From DATMRF01 sp035566435 (GTDB lineage Bacteria; Verrucomicrobiota; Verrucomicrobiia; Limisphaerales; UBA8199): a stretch of DNA of 64,000 bases. Location of the stretch: positions 1 through 64,000 of the forward strand of contig DATMRF010000083.1 of assembly GCA_035566435.1 (NCBI GenBank), written 5' to 3'. This document shows, one piece after another, positions 50,852-60,052 of the stretch. Numbering within the stretch: the first letter of the stretch is position 1; every line of letters begins with the position of its first letter. The notes beneath the pieces are model-generated. The model searched no databases and was not told where the DNA came from. It was given only the letters and a program-made list of their open reading frames with translations. Position numbers and translations under genes: made by a program.

Positions 50852-50971
50852 GTAGCGCAGGTTTCCAAACCTGCCGTATCGCCGACTTCCAAGTCGGCAG
50901 GCCGCCAAAGTGACGTTGGTGTCGGCGGGTTTGGAAACCCGCGATACGGCAGGTTTGGAAACCTGTGCTAC
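50852..50971. repeat. Composite palindromic element with 31-bp inverted ends
   Basis: GTAGCGCAGGTTTCCAAACC... (50852-50882) and its near-exact inverse (50941-50971; 30 of 31) enclose two more palindromes: GCCGACTTCCAAGTCGGC (50881-50898) and GCGGGTTTGGAAACCCGC (50925-50942). The arms themselves contain CAGGTTTCCAAACCTG and CAGGTTTGGAAACCTG. So four short palindromes are nested in one 120-base unit, upstream of (or in frame with) the six-hairpin gene. Confidence 0.9.
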
Positions 50972-51056
50972 ATACGAGCGTGCGAAGTATCTGGGCTGGA
51001 GTCAGCGATAACGGTCGCATTAGAGGTCGGGTCATAGCGTCAATTCCGGGGGACGC

Positions 51057-53351
51057 TCACTGGGCCGTTGCATCGACAATCGCCTCCTTTGGAACCGTCC
51101 GCGTGGTTTTGCCGAGATGAATTCGCCCATCGCCGAACCCATGAAACACGCGCAACCTGTGTGAGCACGAGAGCGGCTCGTTGTCGAGGCTTCGTAACGT
51201 AAACATCGGTGGCGCGTCATAGTTCAGCCCGTTCCACTCGCGTGCATGGAAGGCGACAAAGGTTGGCGATTCAACGAGAAAACCGTACGGCGGTAGAAGG
51301 ACCTTGCCCCCAAGTTTGGAGGGCCAAAGAAAGTTCGTGCCACCCGCATTCACGACCACTTCCACCGCGCTCGGGCCTTCGCCGAAAACCGTCCGCTGCA
51401 CTCTGCGGTCGGGCGTCAGGAACTGGTGGTCAGACATCTGCAGCCTGGCGGTGAGTTCGTTCAGCGGCGAGAGCACTTCGCACGTGTTCTTGATGAACCG
51501 GTCCACCGGGTGGAGGCCCTCGGCCCAACCGTCGTCTGCGCGCGTGAACACGGCGGGGTCCATGCCGGGTTCCGGCGGGCGGTTCAAAGGTTCAAAATGG
51601 GCTTTTTCTTTCCGCCAATACAAGTGCGCGGGAACTGAATGGTAGTTTAGTGGGCGCCCCAGGCTGATGTGGTGCAATACATATTCGGCAGCATGCGCCG
51701 GGTCATACCCATACTTGCCGTACATCGCGATGCAGTCGCGATAGACAAAATCGAATAGGGGCACCACCGTGGCGCCAAGCTTCTCCGGCAGGCTCGCGTC
51801 ATGATAATCATGCCCGCTGACGCCGGTGAGGCCCTCAAAGAAATCGCTGTGGGGAATCGCCCATTCGCGTCCGCACTCGCTGCCGAAAATGCCGAACACC
51901 TCTCGCCCGTAATCTGAGAGAGCCTGCTTCCACTTCATATCATCGGCCCGCGTGAGCGGGTGCGCCGGCTCGTAACATTCCTGGAGACCGGCGGCGTAGG
52001 TGGTGTCGATGAAATAAGCATCGGCCCCGGACAACTTCTTAACCGCCGGGAGGTTCTGCGGCCGTTTGGCCAGCTCCCCGGCTTTCTGGGAGCAGGTCAG
52101 GTAAGCCTGGCCGCCCGCCCATCGCCCGCCCTTGGCCAATTTCCCATCCTCGGTCTTCATGATCAGCTTCTCGTCCCACGACGGCGAATCGCGGTAGATA
52201 TCCTGGTAATTGTCATGCAGGCAGAGCAGATAGCCCAGATTCAGCACCCTCCGGGCACAGTCGGCGAACGCCGCATCCCCGCCGCATTCCGGCGCTGTGG
52301 GCAGGATGTCCGGATGCTGGTTGTCGTAGCCGCGATGAATCCACCCGCCGATGGTGAACAGGACCTTGTCGAGTTTGAGATCGTTTTTCAGATGCTCGGC
52401 GACCTGGGCCGCCTCGTCGAACGTCCAATTCACACGCACCGATTCCTCTTTGGTGCTCTCCGGGTTCATGCGACGGTCGAGCGCGCTCCAGAGCTTGATG
52501 TTGGCGGCGCCAAACAACTTCGTCCGCTCCGGATGACCTTTCAGCTTCTGCTCCCACGTCACCAGCAAGCCCTTTTCTTCGGCGATTTTTCGGTAGGCTT
52601 GGCCGATCGTGACGTAATCTCCTTTGCCGAGAAATTGGATCCGGAACGTCCTCGCCGATTTGGTCAGCACCAGCGAAGGTGAAAGACGCTGACGCTTTGA
52701 CGACGTGCCCGTTGGTTCGAGGGTGCTGCCGAGTTCGGCGGAAACATACGGGTCGTCCCAGGTGAAGAGTGCCGCAGCGCCCTGTTTCACTACACCCAGC
52801 ATCTCCATGTGACAGCCCTCATACGCCGAAGTATCGAAACGGTGCCTGAACGTCCGCCCGCTATCCGCCGGCACGAGCAAACCCTCACGCACAGGCACTG
52901 CCACGCAGCCTTTGGTTTCGTCGGTCACATCCAGCACCTCATCCAGCAGGGATACGCTTTCGACCTCGAGTTCATTGTCCTCCTGGTAGCTCAGCTCCAG
53001 GGTTCTCTGGTCCGGCAATGCGCGCGCCTTGACGGTAAATCTCGTCAGTGGCCTCACCCTGAAAGGCTGAAACGAGGCCACCAGTTCATTGCCGTTCGCC
53101 TGGACCGCACAGCGCGTCAACTCCACGCGGACGGATTGCTCGTGGACATTGAGCCTGACCCAACCGAAACGCGCCGGCGTGGTATCCGCGCGCCACGTAA
53201 CCTGGGCCTCCTTGTCGAGAATCTCGCACGCGCCATTATCGCCCGAAACGGTGAAACGGAAGAATGGGGTGTCTATGTACGCCTCTTTCGGCGCCGCGAT
53301 AACGGAGTAGGTCAGCCACAAAAGAACACAAAGAGCACAAAGACGATTCAT
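51057..53351 (-). CDS. Secreted glycosidase-like protein (GH101/DUF5696-like, tentative)
   Basis: A 764-residue exported protein. The signal peptide (MNRLCALCVLLWLTYSVIA) is encoded by a dispersed CACAAAGAGCACAAA-type repeat. An N-terminal beta domain of about 240 residues (VTWRADTTPARFGWVRLN, RFTVKARALPD) precedes a TIM-barrel-like region: LDKVLFTIGGWIHRGYD, YLLCLHDNYQD, ADAYFIDTTYAA, FGIFGSECGREW. A C-terminal beta domain ends the protein. The layout recalls DUF5696/GH101-like endo-acting glycosidases but I cannot pin down the catalytic pair. It lies in tandem with the six-hairpin gene downstream and the GH10 gene upstream, all on the minus strand. Confidence 0.6.
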   Translation of the reverse strand: MNRLCALCVLLWLTYSVIAAPKEAYIDTPFFRFTVSGDNGACEILDKEAQVTWRADTTPARFGWVRLNVHEQSVRVELTRCAVQANGNELVASFQPFRVRPLTRFTVKARALPDQRTLELSYQEDNELEVESVSLLDEVLDVTDETKGCVAVPVREGLLVPADSGRTFRHRFDTSAYEGCHMEMLGVVKQGAAALFTWDDPYVSAELGSTLEPTGTSSKRQRLSPSLVLTKSARTFRIQFLGKGDYVTIGQAYRKIAEEKGLLVTWEQKLKGHPERTKLFGAANIKLWSALDRRMNPESTKEESVRVNWTFDEAAQVAEHLKNDLKLDKVLFTIGGWIHRGYDNQHPDILPTAPECGGDAAFADCARRVLNLGYLLCLHDNYQDIYRDSPSWDEKLIMKTEDGKLAKGGRWAGGQAYLTCSQKAGELAKRPQNLPAVKKLSGADAYFIDTTYAAGLQECYEPAHPLTRADDMKWKQALSDYGREVFGIFGSECGREWAIPHSDFFEGLTGVSGHDYHDASLPEKLGATVVPLFDFVYRDCIAMYGKYGYDPAHAAEYVLHHISLGRPLNYHSVPAHLYWRKEKAHFEPLNRPPEPGMDPAVFTRADDGWAEGLHPVDRFIKNTCEVLSPLNELTARLQMSDHQFLTPDRRVQRTVFGEGPSAVEVVVNAGGTNFLWPSKLGGKVLLPPYGFLVESPTFVAFHAREWNGLNYDAPPMFTLRSLDNEPLSCSHRLRVFHGFGDGRIHLGKTTRTVPKEAIVDATAQ

Positions 53352-53400
53352 GTCTTGGCCCCCTTCCTCTCCTCTTTGTGACGTTTGTGTTCTCTTGTGG
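53313..53400. repeat. Inverted pair of CACAAAGAGCACAAA repeats over a gene start
   Basis: GCCACAAAAGAACACAAAGA... (53313-53340) and its imperfect inverse (53371-53400, ...GTTTGTGTTCTCTTGTGGC) flank the start codon at 53351. The left arm is coding (signal peptide of the 51057-53351 gene); the right arm lies in the intergenic space before it. Confidence 0.8.
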
Positions 53401-53417
53401 CCATAAATTCCCCGTTA

Positions 53418-54749
53418 TTAGGCCGAGTGGCGCAGTCGGAGTTCAAACTTTCGCGGCGTGGCGCGCCGCCAGTCAAGCTCCTCGCTCTGCGGTGGAGCGC
53501 CAGGTGACTGAACGGTTACTCGATACCTGCCATAGAAGCCGCGTGTGCTAAAGACACCGTCCCCGTCCGTGCGGCCTGCCGTCTTGGTCCACCACTCTCC
53601 CTTGATGAGGCCTAGCATTCGTTCGTACACGGGCTTGGGCGACATATCATCGCGCAGCCATCCAGCGGCAGCGTGTTGCCAGGCATGATAGTCGGAGAAG
53701 TCCCACCAGGTAATCGCGTGCACGGCTGGGTGCGCAAAGAGAGCCGTATAAAAATTGGCGGTTTGCGACGCCTGCCTTGCTTCCCCTTCGGGTGTGGTCG
53801 GCCCCCAGTTCTCACCGGGACCCTTCCGCGGCCCGCTGAGCAGCGTCGTTTCGGTGAAATGAATGGGCCGGCCAAGCCGGCTGTAGGTATCGCAAGTGTC
53901 CCACACCTTTTGCAGCGGCCAGACGCCTTCGTGCATGTGGCTCTGAATGCCGACCACGTCGAAAAGGGGTTTCCCCTCTTCGCGTGAGCGCTGAAGCAGT
54001 TCGTAGTAGGCCGGTTCGATGCGGTAATCGTTGACGACGAGCAGCGCGTTGGGATTGGCGGCGCGGGCCACCTTCAATGGCTCTGAGATATACTTGGCGG
54101 CGCCAATCGCTGCTCCCCAGCGCGCCATCGGGGTCTTGTTCACTCCTTGCGACAGGTGTGTGGCTTCGTTTACCACGTCCCAGATGTCGATGCGGTTCCG
54201 GTAGCGCGAAACAACTTCCCGAACCCGCCCGTTGGAGAGTTTTTCGATTTCCGATGCGTCATCCGGCAGCCACCGGGGCGAGCTCGCGGGATGATCCCAA
54301 ACCAGCGGATGCCCTTTGCAATCGATCCCCCGCGAGCGGGTCCATTCGACGACGCTGTCCGTGTAGTCATAATTCGGCTTCCCGCGCTCGAATTCGTAGC
54401 TGCCCCAGTAAAAGCCCAGTGTGCAGTAGTTGAAGACCGCGGCGAACTGCTGGCGGTATTGCTGCTCTCGGTCGGGTTCCCCGCAACGTCCGAACTGAAA
54501 CAGGTTGCAGCCAAACCGAAATTCATGGTGGAGTTGCTCGAGGCTGATCTTTGCGCCAGGAACCGGCTTGCCGCTTGCATTTTGGACGAGAATGACGCCA
54601 TCCCTTTTGCGGTGTGTCTCGATGCGCGCTTTGGCTTGGTCGAGAATCTCGTCATCGGCCAGTCCGGATTTGGCGGCGGACCAGGCGGGAGTGGTCAGAA
54701 CCAAAGCTGTCGCGCTGGCGCCGGTCTTGAGGAACGCCCGTCGATTCAT
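53418..54749 (-). CDS. Endo-1,4-beta-xylanase, glycoside hydrolase family 10
   Basis: Cleaves internal bonds of xylan. The N-terminus MNRRAFLKTGASATALVL is a twin-arginine-type signal, so it is exported folded. GH10 barrel: FRFGCNLFQFGR, LGFYWGSYEFERGKPNYD (the WxxxE region), CKGHPLVWD, the acid/base Glu195 in DVVNEATH and the nucleophile Glu300 in IHFTETTL, then HAITWWDFSDYHAW. A small C-terminal domain (STRGFYGRYRVTV) follows. 443 residues, complete. Reverse to and upstream of the other glycosidases on this strand. Confidence 0.93.
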   Translation of the reverse strand: MNRRAFLKTGASATALVLTTPAWSAAKSGLADDEILDQAKARIETHRKRDGVILVQNASGKPVPGAKISLEQLHHEFRFGCNLFQFGRCGEPDREQQYRQQFAAVFNYCTLGFYWGSYEFERGKPNYDYTDSVVEWTRSRGIDCKGHPLVWDHPASSPRWLPDDASEIEKLSNGRVREVVSRYRNRIDIWDVVNEATHLSQGVNKTPMARWGAAIGAAKYISEPLKVARAANPNALLVVNDYRIEPAYYELLQRSREEGKPLFDVVGIQSHMHEGVWPLQKVWDTCDTYSRLGRPIHFTETTLLSGPRKGPGENWGPTTPEGEARQASQTANFYTALFAHPAVHAITWWDFSDYHAWQHAAAGWLRDDMSPKPVYERMLGLIKGEWWTKTAGRTDGDGVFSTRGFYGRYRVTVQSPGAPPQSEELDWRRATPRKFELRLRHSA

Positions 54750-54889
54750 GGCTGGAGCAAACAGGATTTCTGCCCGGGTTACAAGGTTACTCGGGTGAAA
54801 AGTCCATTGATCTTTTGCGCGTTCTGCAGATTTGGGTTTATTCTCCTCTCGATGACCCCCAATCCGACAGGCGCTCAGCACGCAGCCGA

Positions 54890-56128
54890 ATGAACAGCCA
54901 GCAACCCGACTCACCCCCTGTCGCCGTTGTGGTGCAGCGCAGCGATTACATTAATGCCCTCGTCGCGTGTTTTCTGGGTTGGACCCTGGACGCCTTTGAT
55001 TTTTTCGTGCTGGTATTCACCATGCCCGCCATCGCGAAGGAGTTCCATACCGACATTCCCGCGGTGGCCGGCACCATCGCCGTGACGCTCGCGTTCCGGC
55101 CCGTCGGCGCCTTCATCTTCGGTCTGCTGGCCGATCGCTACGGCCGCCGGCTGCCCCTAATGCTCGACCTGGTCTTTTATTCGGTCATCGAGGTGCTGTC
55201 CGGGCTTGCGCCCAATTACTCAACGTTTCTCGTGCTGCGCGCCCTTTTCGGCATCGGCATGGGTGGTGAATGGGGTGTCGGCGCGTCGCTGGTCATGGAA
55301 AAAGTGCCGCCGCGCTGGCGCGGCGTTTTGTCCGGGTTGCTGCAGGAAGGCTACGCGGTCGGCTACCTGCTCGCCGCCTGCTGCTACTTCACGGTGTTTC
55401 CGAGGTGGGGCTGGCGCCCGATGTTTTTCATCGGCGGGTTGCCCGCGCTGCTGGCGTTGTTTGTCCGCTACCGTGTAAAGGAATCCGCCGTCTGGCAAAA
55501 GACCCGGCAGGAAAGCTGGAGCGGCCTGGGCCGCGCGATTGTGTCGAACTGGAAACTCTTCCTCTACCTGACGGCCCTGATGATGATGATGAACTTTGCT
55601 TCGCACGGCACGCAGGACATGTATCCGACTTTTCTAAAAGAGCAGCGCGGGTTTGCGCCGCGTCAGGTGGCGATCATCGCCATCATCTACAACATTGGTG
55701 CGCTTCTCGGCGGAATCGTTTTCGGCCAACTTTCGGACCGTTTCGGACGCCGTCGCGGAATGATGACCGCGCTGTTGCTGGCCATGGTCCTGGTTCCCTT
55801 GTGGGCCTACGCGCCGGGCACAGGCTTGCTGGTCGTCGGCGCCTTTCTGATACAATTCATGGTGCAAGGGGCTTGGGGTGTCATTCCGGCCCATATCACC
55901 GAACTCTCGCCGGACTCCGTCCGCGGGTTTCTGCCCGGATTCGCCTATCAATGCGGCGTGCTCCTGGCGGGGAGCGTCGCGTACATCGAGGCGATCTTCG
56001 CCCGCCACCTGAACTATGCGACGGCTATGGGGCTTACCGCCCTGACCGTGTTCGCCGTGGGCGTGGTGGTGATTGCGTTGGGGCCGGAACGTCGCGGCGC
56101 CACCTTCGGCGCCACGAAGGGCGACTGA
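54890..56128 (+). CDS. MFS transporter of the sialate/lactate:proton symporter type
   Basis: A 412-residue permease with about 12 transmembrane helices. The N-terminal block INALVACFLGWTLDAFDFFV, followed by FRPVGAFIFGLLADRYGRR (the family's DRxGRR loop between helices 2 and 3), matches the group that includes sialic acid, lactate and aromatic acid symporters. A second loop copy, FGQLSDRFGRRRG, lies at about 280-292. It is divergent from the GH10 gene, so it may import the sugar acids or oligosaccharides released nearby. The substrate is undetermined. Confidence 0.88.
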   Translation: MNSQQPDSPPVAVVVQRSDYINALVACFLGWTLDAFDFFVLVFTMPAIAKEFHTDIPAVAGTIAVTLAFRPVGAFIFGLLADRYGRRLPLMLDLVFYSVIEVLSGLAPNYSTFLVLRALFGIGMGGEWGVGASLVMEKVPPRWRGVLSGLLQEGYAVGYLLAACCYFTVFPRWGWRPMFFIGGLPALLALFVRYRVKESAVWQKTRQESWSGLGRAIVSNWKLFLYLTALMMMMNFASHGTQDMYPTFLKEQRGFAPRQVAIIAIIYNIGALLGGIVFGQLSDRFGRRRGMMTALLLAMVLVPLWAYAPGTGLLVVGAFLIQFMVQGAWGVIPAHITELSPDSVRGFLPGFAYQCGVLLAGSVAYIEAIFARHLNYATAMGLTALTVFAVGVVVIALGPERRGATFGATKGD

Positions 56129-56245
56129 GCTTTGCCACGTTTCACGCTTCACGTTTTAACCGTTTTAGCGCCTTAAAGCTCCCCCGCTGCATCAATCCAT
56201 TAATCCACCAATCCACCCTTCCCTCCGCTCCCACGCTCCCACGTT
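56129..56245. repeat. Repeat-rich intergenic segment after the permease
   Basis: TTTCACGCTTCACGTTTTAACCG (56139-56161) belongs to the family at 17.4 and 19.8 kb; CATCAATCCATTAATCCACCAATCCACC (56190-56217) belongs to the GATTGGTG family. Both lie between convergent genes. Confidence 0.75.
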
Positions 56246-58027
56246 TCAACGCCCCCCCGCCTCCATCCTCTTTCCCCATTCCTCCAGCGACTTCCCCTCG
56301 CCAATCTGGTCAATCCCCGCTTTGCGCGCGATTTCCAGGAATCGCTTCAGCAGCTCGCTCCGCGCGTCGCCCTTTACGCGGCTAGTCGCGAGCTGGACGT
56401 ACCAGACCGGCAGGTGCGACACTTGCACACGGAGGCGGACGGTCTCATTTTCCGCCGCCTGCTCCGCTTCGTTCAGGAGGCTCTCTGCGCCCGCGATGAA
56501 TTCGTCGTTCAGGTAAGCGGCTCTCGGCGAGTCAGAAATACGCGTATGAATGCTGGGCGCTTTCACCTGAAATTCGAGCAAATCTATGTAAGCCTGCAGT
56601 TTCGGCCCGGCATTGCCGTAGTAAGCATTCAGAAACTCGCCGATGTCCTTCGCCACGTTGGCATTCGGATTCCAAAGCAGCCGGGCCAGGATATAGGCGC
56701 GCAGCGGGCCCAGCTCGCCATTGCCGCCGGGAGAATAGTTCCCTTGCTCGAAAAGGCCCTTCACACCGTGCTGCACGAAGAACTGCACATTAGGTTGCAG
56801 CGCACCGAAATTTGGATACGGCTGCTGGTAATGCCCGAAGTCGGTTGTGTAATCCCAGATGTAAAGTTTCGGTGCGACTGGCTGCCACGCGATGATGTCG
56901 TCGCGGAACCGCTGGTTCCGCTCCGACACGCACGTCGCCAGCGGATGCGCGAAGCAGCACTCAATCGAGCATAGCCGGATGATCACGTTCGACCGGGGCC
57001 GAATCGCCCTGGGCGGCTTTCGGGTGTACTGGTACGCCAAGGTATCGATTCGGAGGTTGGGATAATCCTTCTCGATATCCTGCGCGATGGCGTTGACGAA
57101 ACGGAGCAGGGAGGCCTCCGGGCTGCCCTCGGCCTCGTCGAGTGCTTTGCACTGGTCACACTGACACCACTTGCCCGTATCGTTTTGCGAGACGCTGATG
57201 ATCGTGGCCTCGGGATGTTCCTTAAGCCATTGCCGCACCCGGGCGATTGCCATTTTAAGCACCTCGGGATTGGACAGGCACCGCTGGACGTAGCCATTCA
57301 CGCGTTTGCCGTTGATGAAAGGAAAGTATTCAGGGTGTTCGTTAAAGAGGTCCGGCGGCACCAGGCTGTCCATGCTATGCACGAAAGGGAAATAGACCGC
57401 TGCCCGACCGCCGTGTTTTTCCGTAAGCCTGTAGCTATTGCCGTTCAAGCGGTGCCGCGCGGCAAAATCGGCGTCGCGCATCGTCTCCGTCCAGTAAACC
57501 TCGCGATATTCGAGCGGGGGCACCTCCGTCTCGTTGAGCGTCGGCAGCGACAGGCGGTTGGTTCGCGGTACGGCTTCCACTTCAGGCGTGAACCAGCGGA
57601 CGCCGAGCTTCGCTTCGAGCAGCGCATACACTCCATACAGCGTGCCGCGCGGTTTGCCGCCGGCGACGATTAGCCGGTTGCCCTCCGTGCGCAGCGTGAA
57701 GCCTTCAGTGCCGAGGCGCGCGAAGTCGATCTTCACTCCAAGCTTCCGCAGATGCGCGTTGTCACCGAGCAGGATTTCACGCGAACCGGGGCGGGTGTCA
57801 TCAGTGGCTATGGGCAGCTTCGCGCCACTGATTTTCTCGAGGTAGCGCTGAAGTTCCTCAGCTGCGTAGCGTTCGGAGGGCAGGGCATTGGTGGCGACAA
57901 CGATCCGGTACGGGCTCTGGCCTTTGTTGACAATCGTGACCGCGCTCCGCGCCGGGCAAGCGACCGCTAGGGTTAAAACCATGCCCAAAACTAGGCCAAA
58001 GGAGCTTGTCGCCGATAACTTGTTCAT
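56246..58027 (-). CDS. DUF4838-type secreted protein, glycosidase-like
   Basis: A 593-residue exported protein. Signal peptide (ATSSFGLVLGMVLTLAVACPARSA). The N-terminal part resembles the GH20 b-like domain seen before many hexosaminidase and glucuronidase barrels: YAAEELQRYLEKISGAKLPI, LIVAGGKPRGTLYGVYALLEAKLGVRWFTP. It continues with the DUF4838 domain (MDSLVPPDLFNEHPEYFPFI, WCQCDQCKALDEAEGSPEAS, RIDTLAYQYTRKPP). A probable catalytic acidic pair cannot be named. It may cleave an acetylated or uronic sugar linkage. The start at 58027 was chosen for the signal peptide. Confidence 0.75.
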   Translation of the reverse strand: MNKLSATSSFGLVLGMVLTLAVACPARSAVTIVNKGQSPYRIVVATNALPSERYAAEELQRYLEKISGAKLPIATDDTRPGSREILLGDNAHLRKLGVKIDFARLGTEGFTLRTEGNRLIVAGGKPRGTLYGVYALLEAKLGVRWFTPEVEAVPRTNRLSLPTLNETEVPPLEYREVYWTETMRDADFAARHRLNGNSYRLTEKHGGRAAVYFPFVHSMDSLVPPDLFNEHPEYFPFINGKRVNGYVQRCLSNPEVLKMAIARVRQWLKEHPEATIISVSQNDTGKWCQCDQCKALDEAEGSPEASLLRFVNAIAQDIEKDYPNLRIDTLAYQYTRKPPRAIRPRSNVIIRLCSIECCFAHPLATCVSERNQRFRDDIIAWQPVAPKLYIWDYTTDFGHYQQPYPNFGALQPNVQFFVQHGVKGLFEQGNYSPGGNGELGPLRAYILARLLWNPNANVAKDIGEFLNAYYGNAGPKLQAYIDLLEFQVKAPSIHTRISDSPRAAYLNDEFIAGAESLLNEAEQAAENETVRLRVQVSHLPVWYVQLATSRVKGDARSELLKRFLEIARKAGIDQIGEGKSLEEWGKRMEAGGR

Positions 58028-58113
58028 AGATTCGGAATTTTGGGGAGCGTTTTCCGATGATGCCCTGATCCGGTTACCATCAGGTTTCGCACAAGTTGTT
58101 GAATGGCTTTCAA

Positions 58114-58250
58114 CCGCAGAGCCGCGATGAACGCAGAGAAAACAAAAAGTCCGGACACCCTGCGTTAGTCGCGGCGATATCACTGAGAATCCCGCGTTTC
58201 CAAAACCATTATCGCAACTTGTTTTCTCTGCGCTCATCGCGTCTCTGCGG
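58114..58250. repeat. 32-bp inverted repeat in the gap upstream of the DUF4838 gene
   Basis: CCGCAGAGCCGCGATGAACG... (58114-58145) and its inverse (58219-58250) match at 30 of 32 positions, with a 73-base loop. Both arms are copies of the ACGCAGAGAAAAC dispersed repeat family in opposite orientation. The rest of the gap (58028-58324) holds nothing else. Confidence 0.85.
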
Positions 58251-58324
58251 CACACCTGGGCTTCGGTTGGCTGATTTGTTCATAATCAGCTGCGCTGTAA
58301 TGATTGGCCGCCAATTCTCCGTCT

Positions 58325-59944
58325 CTACCTCCAATGCTGAACCCAAAAGCGACCGGCGATCTCCATACTCTTGCCATTAACCTGCACGTGGACGGCCTCA
58401 TCGTTGAAGTTCTCAACCACCCAGCTCTTGTCTTTGAACAAGTAAAGCGCCACCCGAGCCGGAGCCTGGAACGAGGTCTTGAACGGTCTCAGCAACGGCG
58501 CGCGCACCTCGTCGCACTCCTTTTGGTCGAACTGCAACAGCGATTTGGGGTCGTCCTTAACGGGCAGGATCTGGATGTTGGCTAAATCAAGTTTCATGCG
58601 GTGCGCCAGCGCTCGCGCTAGGCCATCGGTCAGTAGGACCGGTTTGCGGGCCAGAACGAACTTTTCCAGTTTGGGAACGAAATCGGCGTCCTTGAGGGCG
58701 TGAACGGAGAAGAACGCCGCGGGCGCGTTGGTCGGAAACTCGTGGCACGGCGTCAGCGGCACGCCCATCATCCCGACAAAATCGAACACGCGTGCCTCCT
58801 TTTCCGGATGACTGTTCGGCGGCTTATAAGCAGCCACGCCCACGATCGGTCGGTCGCGCACTTCCCTGGCCACCGCGAGCAGTTCGGGCATGTTGGCGCG
58901 CAGGGCCTCGACATCCTTCGGCCCGGTTGAGCCGTGGAGGCCGCCGAAGCAGAAGAGCATCGATTTGTGCGCGCCGCCCAGGATTGTTTGGCGCGCCTGC
59001 TCGAGGTACGTGCGTTCGGTCGTGCCGAGCCAATCATACCAGCCGCCGCCGCACTTGGTGCCACCGATGCCACCCAGCCAGCGCATAATAAAATAACCCT
59101 CGTATTGGGGCGTGCCACCCCAGCGCTGGTCCTGGTAATCGCGAGTCTCGGTGCCGACCCAGATGCGGTCGAAATCTGCCGTCTCGCGCACGACTTCGTA
59201 GCCGCGCATGTGGAAATTGTCATACCACTGCGGATACTTGATGATTAGCCGCACCTTCGGGTTGACCCGTTTTGCCGGCGCGAGCAGCCGGGCGCGCGAA
59301 ACACGCGTCATCAGCTCGCAACGATAATCTTCCCACGTATCGCCGGTTACGGGATAGGTGTGGTCGCCAACCGTAACTGTTTTGGCGAGGCGCGCGGCGT
59401 CGCAGTCGGGACAGGAGCAGTCCGTGAACCAGAAATCATCGATCATGATCTCATCAAACAGGCTCGCGGCGTACTCAAAAATCGCCTGGACCTTTTCCTG
59501 CGTCGCCTGGTCGGTATAACAACAGGCGACATCTTTCCAGCCGGTGGACGCCTTGCCGACGCGGGTGGTTGTCACGCAACCGGACACCTCAAACCCGGCG
59601 GCGCGAAACGCGCGCGCTGCCTTTTCGAGCGTCGCGCGCTCGGCCTGGTAACCGTCCCGGAATTCTTCGATATAAACTTTGCTGATGCCGGTTTGTTTGC
59701 ACCAATCGATGGCGGCCTGAAGGCCCTCGTCAGAGGAAAGCCGTTGGCGCACATCCTGGGCCGTCAGAAGCGTGGAAAACCGGTGCACCTTCGCCTGCTG
59801 ATTCGCCAGCGTCCACAGGTTCGCCGCCCCGCAGACCGGCTGCCCGCAGATCACGCACAAAAGCCACGCAAATAGCAGACTTCGAACTGACAAACCGCGT
59901 ATTCCTCGGTTTCCTTCTGGCACAACCCGGTATCTCAAGCCCAT
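58325..59944 (-). CDS. Secreted protein, TIM-barrel-like, function unknown
   Basis: A 539-residue exported protein. The signal peptide (LLFAWLLCVICGQPVCGA) has the same Leu/Cys-rich look as that of the 51057-53351 protein. The N-terminal region, AIDWCKQTGISKVYIEEFRD, AARAFRAAGFEVSGCVTTTR, FDEIMIDDFWFTDCSCPDCDAA, looks like the beta strands and helices of a barrel with an acidic site (DD), and the CSCPDCD segment could bind a metal. Further on: LGGIGGTKCGGGWYDWLG, HALKDADFVPKLEKFVLARKP. Probably a glycosidase of an uncharacterised family. Confidence 0.6.
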   Translation of the reverse strand: MGLRYRVVPEGNRGIRGLSVRSLLFAWLLCVICGQPVCGAANLWTLANQQAKVHRFSTLLTAQDVRQRLSSDEGLQAAIDWCKQTGISKVYIEEFRDGYQAERATLEKAARAFRAAGFEVSGCVTTTRVGKASTGWKDVACCYTDQATQEKVQAIFEYAASLFDEIMIDDFWFTDCSCPDCDAARLAKTVTVGDHTYPVTGDTWEDYRCELMTRVSRARLLAPAKRVNPKVRLIIKYPQWYDNFHMRGYEVVRETADFDRIWVGTETRDYQDQRWGGTPQYEGYFIMRWLGGIGGTKCGGGWYDWLGTTERTYLEQARQTILGGAHKSMLFCFGGLHGSTGPKDVEALRANMPELLAVAREVRDRPIVGVAAYKPPNSHPEKEARVFDFVGMMGVPLTPCHEFPTNAPAAFFSVHALKDADFVPKLEKFVLARKPVLLTDGLARALAHRMKLDLANIQILPVKDDPKSLLQFDQKECDEVRAPLLRPFKTSFQAPARVALYLFKDKSWVVENFNDEAVHVQVNGKSMEIAGRFWVQHWR

Positions 59945-60052
59945 AACCTCACCGATACGCCTTCCACGCTTTCCCTTTCTCTGATTCCCAATCTTCAATT
60001 CTCAATTCCGCATTCCGCACTCGTTTTAGCCTTTATACTTGACCCTTTCCCT

